64,000 nt of DNA from Ferranicluibacter quercicola (GCF_021168455.1 NZ_JAJOZR010000001.1:124001-188000); one strand, 5' to 3'. Shown: positions 26,393 through 37,436, counted from the first letter of the stretch. Notes: generated from the sequence alone by a model not told the origin. Translations and numbers: made by a program.

Positions 26393-27154
26393 GTGCTGCT
26401 ATCATCGCGTCAGCGCGAGATCGTATCGATCGCGCGGGAGCAGGGCCGTGTGCTGGTCGAGGACCTCGCGCTCCGTTTTTCCGTCTCGCCGCAGACGATC
26501 CGCAAGGACCTGAACGACCTCTGCGACGCTCGCGCGCTCAGCCGCATCCATGGCGGTGCGCTCTTTCCGCGCGGCAACGAGAATGTGGAGTATGAGGAGC
26601 GCCGCTCGATGGCGGCCGTGGAGAAGCAGGCGATCGGGCGGGCCGCAGCCGCGCTCATTCCGGACAATGCGTCGCTCTTCATCAATATCGGCACCACCAC
26701 GGAAACGGTGGGCGACGCGCTCGTCGATCATACGTCGCTGATGGTCATCACCAACAATATCAATGTTGCTAACCGTTTGAGGGTCTATCCGCAGTTCGAG
26801 GTCGTCATTGCCGGCGGTGTCGTGCGCGGGTCCGACGGCGGCATCGTCGGGGAAGCGGCGGTCGATTTCATCCGCCAGTTCAAAGTCGATTTCGCCATCA
26901 TCGGCGTCTCCGCCATCGATGAGGATGGAGCCCTGCTCGACTATGATTTTCGTGAGGTGAAGGTTGCCCAGGCCATCATCGCCAATGCCCGTCACGTCAT
27001 TCTGGTCTCGGACTCGTCGAAGTTCGATCGTACGGCGCCGGTCCGCATCGCCCACATCTCCCAGGTCGATACGTTCATCACCGACCGGTGTCCGTCCGAG
27101 AGCGTTCGCGCCATCTGCCGCGAGCACAAAGTGGAGCTGCTGGAAACGGCCTGA
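26393..27154 (+). CDS. glpR: GlpR-like DeoR-family regulator of glycerol genes
   Basis: A protein of 253 residues. The N-terminal DeoR helix-turn-helix reads VEDLALRFSVSPQTIRKDLNDLCDARALSRIHGGAL. The C-terminal sugar-phosphate sensor carries NIGTTTETV (phosphate loop) and DSSKFDR. GlpR proteins repress glycerol genes and are released by glycerol-3-phosphate. The start is taken as GTG 26393, which follows GGGGAGG by five bases; the frame extends upstream through the inverted repeat. glpD begins 124 bases downstream. Confidence 0.88.
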   Translation: MLLSSRQREIVSIAREQGRVLVEDLALRFSVSPQTIRKDLNDLCDARALSRIHGGALFPRGNENVEYEERRSMAAVEKQAIGRAAAALIPDNASLFINIGTTTETVGDALVDHTSLMVITNNINVANRLRVYPQFEVVIAGGVVRGSDGGIVGEAAVDFIRQFKVDFAIIGVSAIDEDGALLDYDFREVKVAQAIIANARHVILVSDSSKFDRTAPVRIAHISQVDTFITDRCPSESVRAICREHKVELLETA

Positions 27155-27190
27155 TCACTTCCCAGCCCCGAAACGTCGTTTTGCAATCAC

Positions 27191-27221
27191 TTTCATTTGA
27201 CATTCGTTTTTATTTCGCTTT
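27191..27221 (+). promoter_or_regulatory. Triple TTTCGTTT-like repeat in the glpD promoter
   Basis: Three related units follow each other on the plus strand: TTTCATTT (27191-27198), TTCGTTTT (27203-27210) and TTTCGCTTT (27213-27221), about 10-11 bases apart, one helix turn. The same word TTTCGTTT forms the arms of the glpR inverted repeat. This is a probable GlpR binding region for the glpD operon. Confidence 0.55.
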
Positions 27222-27278
27222 AGATGTCCCTGTTTCGCAGGCGCGCATTTATGTTGCATTGCGAAAGGGGTGGGGGAC

Positions 27279-28799
27279 ATGGCAGGGCAGGAACCTTTCG
27301 ATATTTTCGTCATCGGTGGCGGAATCAACGGCTGCGGCATCGCGCGCGACGCCGTCGGCCGCGGATACTCTGTCGGCCTTGCCGAAATGAACGATTTCGC
27401 GTCCGGCACCTCGTCCGGCGCCACCAAGCTCATCCATGGCGGCCTGCGCTATCTCGAGCATTACGAGTTTCGGCTGGTGCGCGAATCGCTGATGGAGCGC
27501 GAAGTGCTCTGGGCCATGGCGCCGCACATCATCTGGCCGATGCGCTTTGTGCTGCCGTTTCACAAGGGCGGTATTCGCCCGGCCTGGCTCATCCGCCTTG
27601 GACTCTTTCTCTACGACCACATCGGCGGCCGCAAGCTTCTGCCGGCGACGAAGACGCTCGACATGCGGCGCGATCCCGCCGGCAAGCCGCTGAAGCCGCT
27701 CTTTACCAAGGCCTTCGAATATTCGGACGGCTGGGTGGATGATGCACGCCTCGTGGTGCTGAACGCCCGCGATGCCGCCAATCGCGGTGCGGAGATCCTG
27801 TCGCGCAGCCGTGTGATTTCCGCCCGGCGCGAGGGCAAGCTGTGGGCGGTCGATATCCAGGAAGGCAAGGGCGGTCCGGTCCGGCGCGTCACGGCGCGGA
27901 TGCTGATCAATGCGGCGGGTCCGTGGGTCGACCGCGTGCTCTCCAATGCGGTCGGCAAGAACCAGGTTCACAATGTCCGCCTCGTGCAGGGCAGCCACAT
28001 CGTTATCCGCCAGAAATTCAATGATCCCAGGGCCTACTTCTTCCAGAACCCGGATGGCCGCATCATTTTCGCCATTCCCTACGAGCGCGATTTCACGCTG
28101 ATCGGCACGACGGACCAGGATTTTACCGGAGATCCCAAGGATATTCGCATCACGGACGCGGAAACCGACTATCTCTGCAAGGCGGCCAGCGAGTATTTCG
28201 CGGAACCCGTGCGCCGCGAGGATATCGTCTGGAGCTATTCCGGCGTCCGGCCGCTGTTCGACGACGGCGCATCCAAGGCGCAGGAGGCGACCCGCGATTA
28301 CGTGCTGAAGGTCGAAGCGGAGGATGGTGCCGCGCCGCTGCTCAACGTCTTCGGCGGCAAGCTCACGACCTATCGCCGTCTTGCCGAGCACGCGCTGGAA
28401 AAGATCGGCGAAGCGATCGGCAACAAGGGCGCGCCGTGGACGGGCCGGAGCACGCTTCCGGGCGGCGACTTCGCCCCGACAGGCTACGAGGCCGAGGTGG
28501 CTGCGCTGAAGAACCGGTACGGGTTTCTCAGCGATCGCCATGCGCGCCGTCTGGTGCGGCTCTATGGAACGCTGGCCCGCAAGATCGTCGGCGATGCGCA
28601 GACGATCGAGGCTCTTGGACGGCATTATGGCGCGGATCTTTACGAGGCCGAGGTTCGCTATCTGATCGAGGACGAGTGGGCGCGCACGGCGGAGGATATC
28701 CTCTGGCGTCGCACGAAACTCGGACTGAACCTTTCGGGAACCGAGGCGAGCGCGCTCGCGGAAGACATGCAGGATTTGACGGCGCGCTGCGTCGCCTGA
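27279..28799 (+). CDS. glpD: Aerobic glycerol-3-phosphate dehydrogenase
   Basis: An FAD-dependent, membrane-associated enzyme of 506 residues that oxidises sn-glycerol-3-phosphate to dihydroxyacetone phosphate and passes electrons to quinone. The FAD-binding loop VIGGGINGCGIARDA is at the N-terminus; SSGATKLIHGGLRYLEHYEFRLV and GGKLTTYRRLAEHALE are hallmarks of GlpD. The ATG at 27279 follows AGGGGTGGGGG; an in-frame GTG at 27270 is less likely. It is the first gene of the transport operon and the enzyme that uses the GlpK product. Confidence 0.95.
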   Translation: MAGQEPFDIFVIGGGINGCGIARDAVGRGYSVGLAEMNDFASGTSSGATKLIHGGLRYLEHYEFRLVRESLMEREVLWAMAPHIIWPMRFVLPFHKGGIRPAWLIRLGLFLYDHIGGRKLLPATKTLDMRRDPAGKPLKPLFTKAFEYSDGWVDDARLVVLNARDAANRGAEILSRSRVISARREGKLWAVDIQEGKGGPVRRVTARMLINAAGPWVDRVLSNAVGKNQVHNVRLVQGSHIVIRQKFNDPRAYFFQNPDGRIIFAIPYERDFTLIGTTDQDFTGDPKDIRITDAETDYLCKAASEYFAEPVRREDIVWSYSGVRPLFDDGASKAQEATRDYVLKVEAEDGAAPLLNVFGGKLTTYRRLAEHALEKIGEAIGNKGAPWTGRSTLPGGDFAPTGYEAEVAALKNRYGFLSDRHARRLVRLYGTLARKIVGDAQTIEALGRHYGADLYEAEVRYLIEDEWARTAEDILWRRTKLGLNLSGTEASALAEDMQDLTARCVA

Positions 28800-28841
28800 G
28801 GCTGCTCCAAGGAGGGAGCGCCGCGGGCTGGGAGGAAAGAC

Positions 28842-29924
28842 ATGCTGGAACTGACGAATATCACCAAGGTCGTAGGGGCGGATACGCATATCCATCCGAC
28901 GAACCTCGTGTTGCAGCGGGGCTCGCTCAACGTGCTTCTCGGGCCGACCTTGTCCGGCAAGACCTCGCTGATGCGGCTGATGGCCGGGTTGGACAAGCCG
29001 ACCTCCGGCACGATCCGGTTCGACGGCAAGGACGTGACCGGCGTGCGCGTGCAGGATCGCTCGGTTGCCATGGTCTACCAGCAGTTCATCAACTACCCCG
29101 CCATGACGGTGTACGAGAACATCGCCTCGCCCATGCGGATCGCCGGCAAGGATGCCGCCACCATCGATCGCGAAGTGAGGCGGGCGGCCGAGCTGATGAA
29201 GCTGACGCCCTATCTCGCCCGCACACCGCTCAATCTCTCGGGCGGCCAGCAGCAGCGTACGGCGCTGGCGCGTGCGATCGTCAAGAATGCAAGCCTCGTG
29301 CTGCTCGACGAGCCGCTCGCCAACCTCGACTACAAGCTGCGCGAGGAACTGCGCGAGGAACTGCCGAAGATCTTCGCAGCCTCCGGCGCCATCTTCGTCT
29401 ACGCGACGACCGAGCCGGGCGAAGCCCTGCTCCTCGGCGGCCATACCGCGACCATGCATCACGGCAGCATCAGCCAGTTCGGCCCGACGATCGACGTCTA
29501 CCGCCGTCCGATCGATCTGGTGACGGCGAGGACCTTTGCCGATCCGCCGTTGAATACGCTCGCGGTGGTGAAGTCCGGCGGCAGCTTCCTGCAGGATGGC
29601 GCACCGCTTCTGCCGGTTCCGACGCACCTCGCCGACATCGCCGACGGTCCCTGCACCATCGGATTCCACCCCTATCACCTGTCGCTCGACGGGGCCTCGG
29701 ACACGGCGGCGGTGCTCCCGGCGCAGATCATTATCAGCGAAATCGCCGGATCGGAAAGCTTCGTGCACGTCCAGAGCGCCGGCGCACGCTGGGTGATGCT
29801 GTCGCCCGGCATCTTGAACATCGAGCCCGACACCGCCGTGAACCTGACACTCGACACCCGCCATCTCATGGCCTTTTCCACCGACGGGCGGGCCATTTCC
29901 GGCCGTCTCGACCAAGCGGCGTGA
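28842..29924 (+). CDS. glpS: GlpS, glycerol ABC importer ATPase (H-loop His missing)
   Basis: A MalK-like ATPase of 360 residues. Walker A GPTLSGKTS (Lys40), Q-loop Gln80, signature LSGGQ (132-136), Walker B LVLLDEP (Asp156, Glu157) and a C-terminal TOBE-type regulatory domain are present. The H-loop is altered: where relatives read VYVTHDQ, GlpS reads VYATTEP, so Thr190 replaces the histidine. The R. leguminosarum glycerol importer likewise uses two different ATPases, GlpS and GlpT. The next gene, glpT, starts 10 bases downstream. Confidence 0.9.
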   Translation: MLELTNITKVVGADTHIHPTNLVLQRGSLNVLLGPTLSGKTSLMRLMAGLDKPTSGTIRFDGKDVTGVRVQDRSVAMVYQQFINYPAMTVYENIASPMRIAGKDAATIDREVRRAAELMKLTPYLARTPLNLSGGQQQRTALARAIVKNASLVLLDEPLANLDYKLREELREELPKIFAASGAIFVYATTEPGEALLLGGHTATMHHGSISQFGPTIDVYRRPIDLVTARTFADPPLNTLAVVKSGGSFLQDGAPLLPVPTHLADIADGPCTIGFHPYHLSLDGASDTAAVLPAQIIISEIAGSESFVHVQSAGARWVMLSPGILNIEPDTAVNLTLDTRHLMAFSTDGRAISGRLDQAA

Positions 29925-29934
29925 GGAGACAGAC

Positions 29935-31026
29935 ATGGCCCGCATCAGCCTCGATCATATCCGCCACGCCTATGGCCCGAACCCGAAATCGCCGGCCGAC
30001 TATTCGCTGAAGGAGGTCCACCATGACTGGGACGATGGCGGCGCCTATGCGCTGCTCGGCCCCTCCGGCTGTGGCAAGACCACGCTGCTCAACATCATTT
30101 CCGGCCTCGTCTCGCCGTCGGAAGGCCGCATCCTGTTCGACGGGCGCGACGTCACCAATCTGCCGACGCAGGACCGCAACATCGCGCAGGTGTTCCAGTT
30201 CCCGGTGATCTACGACACGATGACGGTCTACGACAATCTGGCCTTCCCCTTGCGCAATCGCCGCGTTCCGGAAGCCGAGGTCGATCGCCGCGTCAAGGAC
30301 ATCCTGGAGATGATCGATCTCTCGTCCTGGGCGAAGAAGACCGCGCGCGGTCTGACGGCCGACCAGAAGCAGAAGATTTCGCTTGGCCGCGGTCTCGTGC
30401 GCAACGATGTCAGCGCCATCCTGTTCGACGAGCCGCTGACCGTCATCGATCCGCACATGAAATGGGTGCTGCGCTCGCAGCTGAAGCGGCTGCACAAGCA
30501 GTTCGGCTTCACCATGGTCTACGTCACGCACGACCAGACGGAGGCGCTGACCTTCGCCGACAAGGTGGTGGTGATGTATGACGGCGAGATCGTGCAGATC
30601 GGCACGCCGGCCGAACTGTTCGAAAAGCCGAAGCACACCTTTGTCGGCTATTTTATCGGCTCGCCGGGCATGAACGTCATCCCGGCCCGCATCGACGGCA
30701 CGACAGCCGATCTCGGCGGCGGACAGGTGGCGCTCGGCTTCAGGCCGGAGATTGCCAGCGGCGCCAAGGTGGAACTCGGCATCCGCCCGGAATTCGTGCG
30801 GCTCGGCCGCGAGGGCATGCCGGTGACGATCTCCAAGGTCGAGGATATCGGTCGCCACAAGATCGTGCGCGCACTGTTCGCCGACCGGCCGATGGCGATC
30901 GTTCTCGGCGAAAACGGCGAGATCCCGTCGGAGCCGCGCATCACCTTCGATCCCGCCGCCGTCAACATCTATGCCGACAGCTGGCGGGTCTCCGATCCGT
31001 CGACCGCTGCGAACGGGAGGGCCTGA
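29935..31026 (+). CDS. glpT: GlpT, glycerol ABC importer ATPase (degenerate signature)
   Basis: The second ATPase of the glycerol importer, 363 residues. Walker A GPSGCGKTT (Lys48), Q-loop Gln88, Walker B AILFDEP (Asp165, Glu166) and the H-loop YVTHDQ (His199) are canonical. The ABC signature is not: LTADQ (140-144) replaces LSGGQ, and the D-loop reads LTVID instead of LSNLD. Its losses complement those of GlpS. The name follows rhizobial usage and is unrelated to the E. coli GlpT antiporter. Confidence 0.9.
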   Translation: MARISLDHIRHAYGPNPKSPADYSLKEVHHDWDDGGAYALLGPSGCGKTTLLNIISGLVSPSEGRILFDGRDVTNLPTQDRNIAQVFQFPVIYDTMTVYDNLAFPLRNRRVPEAEVDRRVKDILEMIDLSSWAKKTARGLTADQKQKISLGRGLVRNDVSAILFDEPLTVIDPHMKWVLRSQLKRLHKQFGFTMVYVTHDQTEALTFADKVVVMYDGEIVQIGTPAELFEKPKHTFVGYFIGSPGMNVIPARIDGTTADLGGGQVALGFRPEIASGAKVELGIRPEFVRLGREGMPVTISKVEDIGRHKIVRALFADRPMAIVLGENGEIPSEPRITFDPAAVNIYADSWRVSDPSTAANGRA

Positions 31027-31029
31027 GCC

Positions 31030-31896
31030 GTGGAAAAGACCTGGAACAACAAAGCCTGGTTCATGGTGCTGCCGGTGCTGGTGCTGGTCGCCTTCTCCGC
31101 CGTCATCCCGCTGATGACGGTCGTCAACTATTCGGTTCAGGATACGTTCGGCAACAACGAGTTCTTCTGGGCCGGCACCGACTGGTTCATCCAGGTGCTG
31201 CATTCGTCGCGCTTCTGGGATGCGCTGCAGCGCAACCTGCTGTTCTCGGTCATCATTCTCTCGATCGAGATCCCGCTCGGCATCCTGATCGCGCTGAACA
31301 TGCCGAAGAAAGGTTTCGGCGTGCCGGTCTGCCTCATCCTGATGTCGCTGCCGCTGCTGATCCCGTGGAACGTCGTCGGCACGATCTGGCAGGTCTTCGG
31401 CCGCGTCGATATCGGCCTGTTGGGTTACACGCTGGCCGCGCTCGGCATTCCCTACAACTACGTCAACAATGTCTTCGACGCCTGGATCACGCTGATCGTC
31501 ATGGACGTCTGGCACTGGACGAGCCTCGTCGTTCTCCTCTGCTATGCCGGTCTCGTCTCGATCCCCGACGCTTATTATCAGGCTGCCAAGATCGATGGCG
31601 CGTCGCGCTGGTCCGTGTTCCGCTATATCCAGCTGCCGAAGATGAAGCGCGTGTTGCTGATCGCCTTCCTGCTGCGTTTCATGGATAGCTTCATGATCTA
31701 CACCGAGCCTTTCGTCATCACCGGCGGCGGCCCCGGCAACTCCACGACCTTCCTGTCGATCGACCTCGTCAAGACCGCCATCGGGCAGTTCGACCTCGGG
31801 CCGGCCGCCGCCCTCTCGCTCATCTACTTCCTCATCATCCTGCTGCTCTCATGGATCTTCTACACCGTGATGACCACCAGCGACGCACAGAACTGA
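31030..31896 (+). CDS. glpP: GlpP, glycerol ABC importer permease
   Basis: A MalF-type inner-membrane permease of 288 residues with six predicted helices. The EAA loop that docks on the ATPases reads YYQAAKIDGASRWSVFRYIQLP. It starts with GTG three bases after the glpT stop. It forms the channel with GlpQ. Confidence 0.92.
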   Translation: MEKTWNNKAWFMVLPVLVLVAFSAVIPLMTVVNYSVQDTFGNNEFFWAGTDWFIQVLHSSRFWDALQRNLLFSVIILSIEIPLGILIALNMPKKGFGVPVCLILMSLPLLIPWNVVGTIWQVFGRVDIGLLGYTLAALGIPYNYVNNVFDAWITLIVMDVWHWTSLVVLLCYAGLVSIPDAYYQAAKIDGASRWSVFRYIQLPKMKRVLLIAFLLRFMDSFMIYTEPFVITGGGPGNSTTFLSIDLVKTAIGQFDLGPAAALSLIYFLIILLLSWIFYTVMTTSDAQN

Positions 31897-31916
31897 TCCG
31901 GGGAGGGAGGAGAACC

Positions 31917-32795
31917 ATGACCACCGCAATGTCCCATCCGGCGATCGAGACGCCGACATCGACGACCACAAGCCGCGCAGCAGCCCCATCGACGGGCGTC
32001 AGCCTGTCCTGGCTGGTTCCGACGCTCTACATCGTCTTCCTGCTCCTGCCGATCTACTGGCTCGTCAATATGAGCTTCAAGACGAACATGGAGATCACCA
32101 GCACCTTTTCGCTCTATCCGCACCAGCCGACACTGCGAAACTATGCGGTGATCTTCACCGATCCGTCCTGGTACAAGGGCTATATCAACTCGATCATCTA
32201 TGTGGTGATGAACACGGTGATCTCGGTGCTGGCCGCGCTTCCCGCAGCCTACGCCTTCTCGCGCTACCGGTTCCTCGGCGACAAGCACCTGTTCTTCTGG
32301 CTCTTGACCAACCGCATGGCGCCGCCGGCCGTCTTCGCCCTGCCGTTCTTCCAGCTCTACTCGGCCTTCGGCCTGATCGACACGCACATCGCGGTGGCAC
32401 TGGCCCACTGCCTGTTCAACGTGCCGCTCGCCGTCTGGATCCTGGAGGGCTTCATGTCCGGCGTGCCGAAGGAGATCGACGAGACCGCCTATATCGACGG
32501 CTATTCCTTCCCGCGCTTCTTCGTGAAGATCTACATTCCCCTGATCGCATCCGGCATCGGTGTCGCTGCCTTCTTCTGCTTCATGTTCTCCTGGGTCGAG
32601 CTTCTGATCGCCCGGACGCTGACGACGACGGATGCCAAGCCCATTGCCGCCATCATGACGCGCACCGTCTCGGCATCGGGCATGGACTGGGGCGTGCTGG
32701 CGGCGGCCGGCGTGCTCACCATCATCCCCGGCGCCATCGTCATCTATTTCGTCCGCAACTACATCGCCAAGGGCTTCGCCCTCGGCCGCGTGTAA
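31917..32795 (+). CDS. glpQ: GlpQ, glycerol ABC importer permease
   Basis: A MalG-type permease of 292 residues. About 35 cytoplasmic residues rich in Thr, Ser and Ala precede six helices. The EAA loop reads IDETAYIDGYSFPRFFVKIYIPL, with the usual EAA replaced by DETAYIDG. The ATG at 31917 follows GGGAGGGAGG; the frame extends upstream into glpP. It is not the periplasmic phosphodiesterase called GlpQ in E. coli. Confidence 0.92.
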   Translation: MTTAMSHPAIETPTSTTTSRAAAPSTGVSLSWLVPTLYIVFLLLPIYWLVNMSFKTNMEITSTFSLYPHQPTLRNYAVIFTDPSWYKGYINSIIYVVMNTVISVLAALPAAYAFSRYRFLGDKHLFFWLLTNRMAPPAVFALPFFQLYSAFGLIDTHIAVALAHCLFNVPLAVWILEGFMSGVPKEIDETAYIDGYSFPRFFVKIYIPLIASGIGVAAFFCFMFSWVELLIARTLTTTDAKPIAAIMTRTVSASGMDWGVLAAAGVLTIIPGAIVIYFVRNYIAKGFALGRV

Positions 32796-32805
32796 GGAGA
32801 CCGAC

Positions 32806-33087
32806 ATGAACTTCTCCTGGATGGCGTGGACGCTGCCGACGGTCCTGTTCTTCGTGACGATTCTCGCCTTGCTGATCGGCATGGGGATCTGGGAATTCCT
32901 TTCGCCCGGCGGCCATCCGCGCGTCGGCATCCTGCGCTTCGAGACGACACGGGGGGATCGCCTCTTCGTGTCGCTGCTCGGCAGCGCCTTCATTCACCTT
33001 GCATGGCTGGGGCTGATCGGCCCCAACGTGTGGTGGGCTCTTGCCCTGTCCGTTGTCTACGCCATCGGCGTCTTCAAACTGGTCTGA
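32806..33087 (+). CDS. glpU: GlpU, small membrane protein of the glycerol operon (DUF2160)
   Basis: A 93-residue protein with three hydrophobic segments (about 5-31, 53-68 and 72-92) and a short polar part between the first two (FLSPGGHPRVGILRFETTRGDR). DUF2160 proteins occur in this position of rhizobial glp operons; their function is not known. It lies 10 bases after glpQ. An accessory role in the transporter membrane complex is plausible but unproven. Confidence 0.82.
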   Translation: MNFSWMAWTLPTVLFFVTILALLIGMGIWEFLSPGGHPRVGILRFETTRGDRLFVSLLGSAFIHLAWLGLIGPNVWWALALSVVYAIGVFKLV

Positions 33088-33173
33088 GGCATCTGAACGA
33101 CACGGGGTCTGCCAGGGGAGGGTCCATGGCGCTCGTGACAGCAATCGCAGAAACCTTAAGAGGAGGACTACTC

Positions 33174-34895
<1,722 letters not shown>

Positions 34896-34914
34896 GCCCG
34901 ACCCGCTAGACAAC

Positions 34915-34948
34915 GGCCGGGGCGCGAAACGTGCCCCGGCCTCTTATT
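34915..34948 (+). terminator. Hairpin/terminator between glpV and glpK
   Basis: GGCCGGGGCGCG pairs with CGTGCCCCGGCC (one G-T pair) around an AAA loop and is followed by TCTTATT. The T-run is interrupted, so it may only reduce read-through into glpK. Confidence 0.7.
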
Positions 34949-35054
34949 GACGACCGCGCGTCCGAACGGCGACATGGCCGTGGGGCGGGCGGAATGACAA
35001 GGCAATGCGCGCGCCGGACCGGCGTGGGCTCGGTCGATGGGGAGACGAGGACGA

Positions 35055-36557
35055 ATGAGCGGTTACATTCTGGCGATCGATCAGGGAACGACATCCACTC
35101 GGTCGATGATCTTCGACGCGAACATGACCATTGCCGGCGTTTCGGGCCAGGAGTTCCAGCAGTTTTTTCCGGACTCCGGCTGGGTCGAGCATGATGCCGA
35201 CGAGATCTGGGAGAGCGTGCTCTCCACCAGCCGCAAGGCGATCGAGAAGGCCGGCATCGCGGCCACCGATATCGTTGCCATCGGCATCACCAACCAGCGC
35301 GAGACCATCGTCGTCTGGGACCGCGAGACGGGTAAGCCCGTGCACCGCGCCATCGTCTGGCAGGATCGGCGCACCGCGCGCTTCTGCGACGAGCTGAAGG
35401 CGCGGGGCTTGGAGCCGCTGTTCACCGAGAAGACCGGCCTTCTGATCGACCCCTATTTCTCCGGTACCAAGCTCGCCTGGCTGCTCGACAGCGTGGACGG
35501 CCTGCGCGCGCGCGCCGAGGCCGGCGAGGTCTGCTTCGGCACCATCGACAGCTGGCTCATCTACAAGCTGACCGGCGGCCGGGTGCACGTGACCGACGCC
35601 ACCAATGCATCGCGCACGCTGCTCTACGATATTTCCGAGAACCGCTTCGACGACGCGCTACTCGACATCCTGTCCGTTCCCCGCGCCATGCTGCCGGAGG
35701 TGAAGGATTGCGCGGCCGATTTCGGCGTGACCGTTCCCGAAATCTTCGGCGCGGAAATCCCGATCCTCGGCGTGGCCGGCGACCAGCAGGCCGCCGTGAT
35801 CGGCAATGCCTGCTTTGCGCCCGGCATGCTGAAATCGACCTATGGCACGGGCTGCTTTGCGCTGCTCAACACCGGCGAGGACCGTGTGGTGTCCTCGAAC
35901 CGCCTCCTGACGACCATCGCCTACCGCCTCGACGGCAAGACGACCTATGCGTTGGAAGGTTCGATCTTCATCGCCGGGGCGGCCGTGCAATGGCTGCGCG
36001 ACGAGATGGGCTTCATCGCCAAGTCGTCGGAAGCGGAGGACCTGGCAAAGACCGCGGACCCGAACCAGCATGTCTATCTCGTGCCGGCCTTCACCGGCCT
36101 CGGCGCGCCGCACTGGGACCCTGACGCGCGCGGCGCGGTCTTCGGCCTGACGCGAGCCACCGGCCCTGCCGAATTCGCGCGTGCGGCGTTGGAAAGCGTG
36201 GCCTACCAGACGCACGACCTTCTGGACGCGATGAAAAAGGACTGGGGCGACAAGCGCGAGCGGACGGTCTTGCGGGTCGATGGCGGCATGGTCGCCTCCG
36301 ACTGGACGATGCAGCGCCTCGCCGACATTCTTGCAGCCCCCGTCGATCGCCCCGTCGTGCTGGAGACCACCGTTCTTGGTGCGGCTTGGCTTGCCGGCTC
36401 GCGCGCCGGCCTCTGGCCCGACCAGGCCGGATTCGCCGAAGCCTGGCAATGCGACCGCCGCTTCGCGCCCGAAGATGACGACGGCGCGCGCCAGGCCGGC
36501 ATCGACGGCTGGAAGGACTGCGTTGCGCGCTGCCTGACGAATCGCTCCGCCGCGTGA
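35055..36557 (+). CDS. glpK: Glycerol kinase
   Basis: A FGGY-family kinase of 500 residues that phosphorylates glycerol to sn-glycerol-3-phosphate, trapping it in the cell. LAIDQGTTSTRSMIFD at the N-terminus, GITNQRETIVVWDRETG, and YGTGCFALLNTG are diagnostic of GlpK. The ATG at 35055 gives the usual length. It lies 159 bases after glpV behind a hairpin, so it may be transcribed at a lower level than the transporter. Confidence 0.96.
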   Translation: MSGYILAIDQGTTSTRSMIFDANMTIAGVSGQEFQQFFPDSGWVEHDADEIWESVLSTSRKAIEKAGIAATDIVAIGITNQRETIVVWDRETGKPVHRAIVWQDRRTARFCDELKARGLEPLFTEKTGLLIDPYFSGTKLAWLLDSVDGLRARAEAGEVCFGTIDSWLIYKLTGGRVHVTDATNASRTLLYDISENRFDDALLDILSVPRAMLPEVKDCAADFGVTVPEIFGAEIPILGVAGDQQAAVIGNACFAPGMLKSTYGTGCFALLNTGEDRVVSSNRLLTTIAYRLDGKTTYALEGSIFIAGAAVQWLRDEMGFIAKSSEAEDLAKTADPNQHVYLVPAFTGLGAPHWDPDARGAVFGLTRATGPAEFARAALESVAYQTHDLLDAMKKDWGDKRERTVLRVDGGMVASDWTMQRLADILAAPVDRPVVLETTVLGAAWLAGSRAGLWPDQAGFAEAWQCDRRFAPEDDDGARQAGIDGWKDCVARCLTNRSAA

Positions 36558-36572
36558 CGTGCGCTTTCCCTG

Positions 36573-37436
36573 TCAGGTGACAGGTTCGGTGAGCGTCAAC
36601 CGATCGGCGATATAAAGGGCGCGCATGCGCGCCGTTAAGGGCCCCGGCCGGCCGTCGCCGACCGGCGTCCCGTCGATGGTCGTGACCGGCAGGGCAAAGT
36701 TCGTGGCCGAGGTGACGAAGGCTTCCTGCGCCTCTTTCGCCTCCTCGGGCGTAAAGGCGCGCTCCTCGACCGGAATGCCGGCACCGCGCGCAAGCGACAC
36801 GATGCTCGCGCGGGTGATGCCGGGCAGGATGGCATGCGACAGCGGACGGGTGACGAGCGTGCCGCCCCTGGTCACGATATGCGCATTGGCGGACGTCGCC
36901 TCCGTCACGAAGCCGTCCTCCACCAGCCACGCATCGTCGGCTCCCTGTCGCACGGCTTCCATCTTGGCCATGGAGGGATAGAGAAGCTGCACCGTCTTGA
37001 TATCGCGGCGCGCCCAGCGCTGGTCGGGCAGGGTGACGACCGCAATGCCGGTCGCGTTGGAGGGATTGTCGAGAACGGCCTTGGCCTGCGTGAACAGCAC
37101 GAGCGTCGGGCGCGCCGCTTTCGGAAAGACGAAGTCCCGGTCTGCCGCGCCGCGGGAAATCTGCAGGTAGATCAGCCCTTCCTTGAGCGCGTTGCGCGCC
37201 ACGATCTCGCGATGGACGGAGAGAAGGGCGTCCGGGCCGAGCGGACAGGCGAGGGATAGCTCGCTCAGCGAACGCTGCAGCCGCGCGGCATGGCCGGCAT
37301 AGTCGATCAGCCGGCCGCCGATGACGGCCGTGACCTCGTAGACGGCATCCGCAAAGAGAAAGCCGCGGTCGAAAACCGAAACCTTGGCCTCGGTCTCGGC
37401 AAGCCAAGCGCCGTCGAGATAGACGATCCTGTTCAC
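36573..37436 (-). CDS. Class IV aminotransferase, D-amino-acid aminotransferase type
   Basis: A PLP enzyme of 287 residues. Motifs of the D-alanine/branched-chain aminotransferase family are visible: VYLDGAWLAETEAKVSVFDRGFLFADAVYE, the catalytic lysine in RRDIKTVQLL, and WLVEDGFVTEATSANAHIV. D-amino-acid aminotransferases exchange amino groups between D-amino acids and 2-oxo acids. A GTG start at 37436 fits family length and has AAGGA eight bases upstream. It is divergent from the TRAP genes and convergent with glpK (16 bases between stops). Confidence 0.8.
   Translation of the reverse strand: MNRIVYLDGAWLAETEAKVSVFDRGFLFADAVYEVTAVIGGRLIDYAGHAARLQRSLSELSLACPLGPDALLSVHREIVARNALKEGLIYLQISRGAADRDFVFPKAARPTLVLFTQAKAVLDNPSNATGIAVVTLPDQRWARRDIKTVQLLYPSMAKMEAVRQGADDAWLVEDGFVTEATSANAHIVTRGGTLVTRPLSHAILPGITRASIVSLARGAGIPVEERAFTPEEAKEAQEAFVTSATNFALPVTTIDGTPVGDGRPGPLTARMRALYIADRLTLTEPVT

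Noticed and set aside
27249..29945. An 898-codon open frame on the minus strand opposite glpD and glpS
   Set aside because: glpD and glpS are unmistakable on the plus strand with ribosome binding sites and motifs; the antisense frame shows no protein family.
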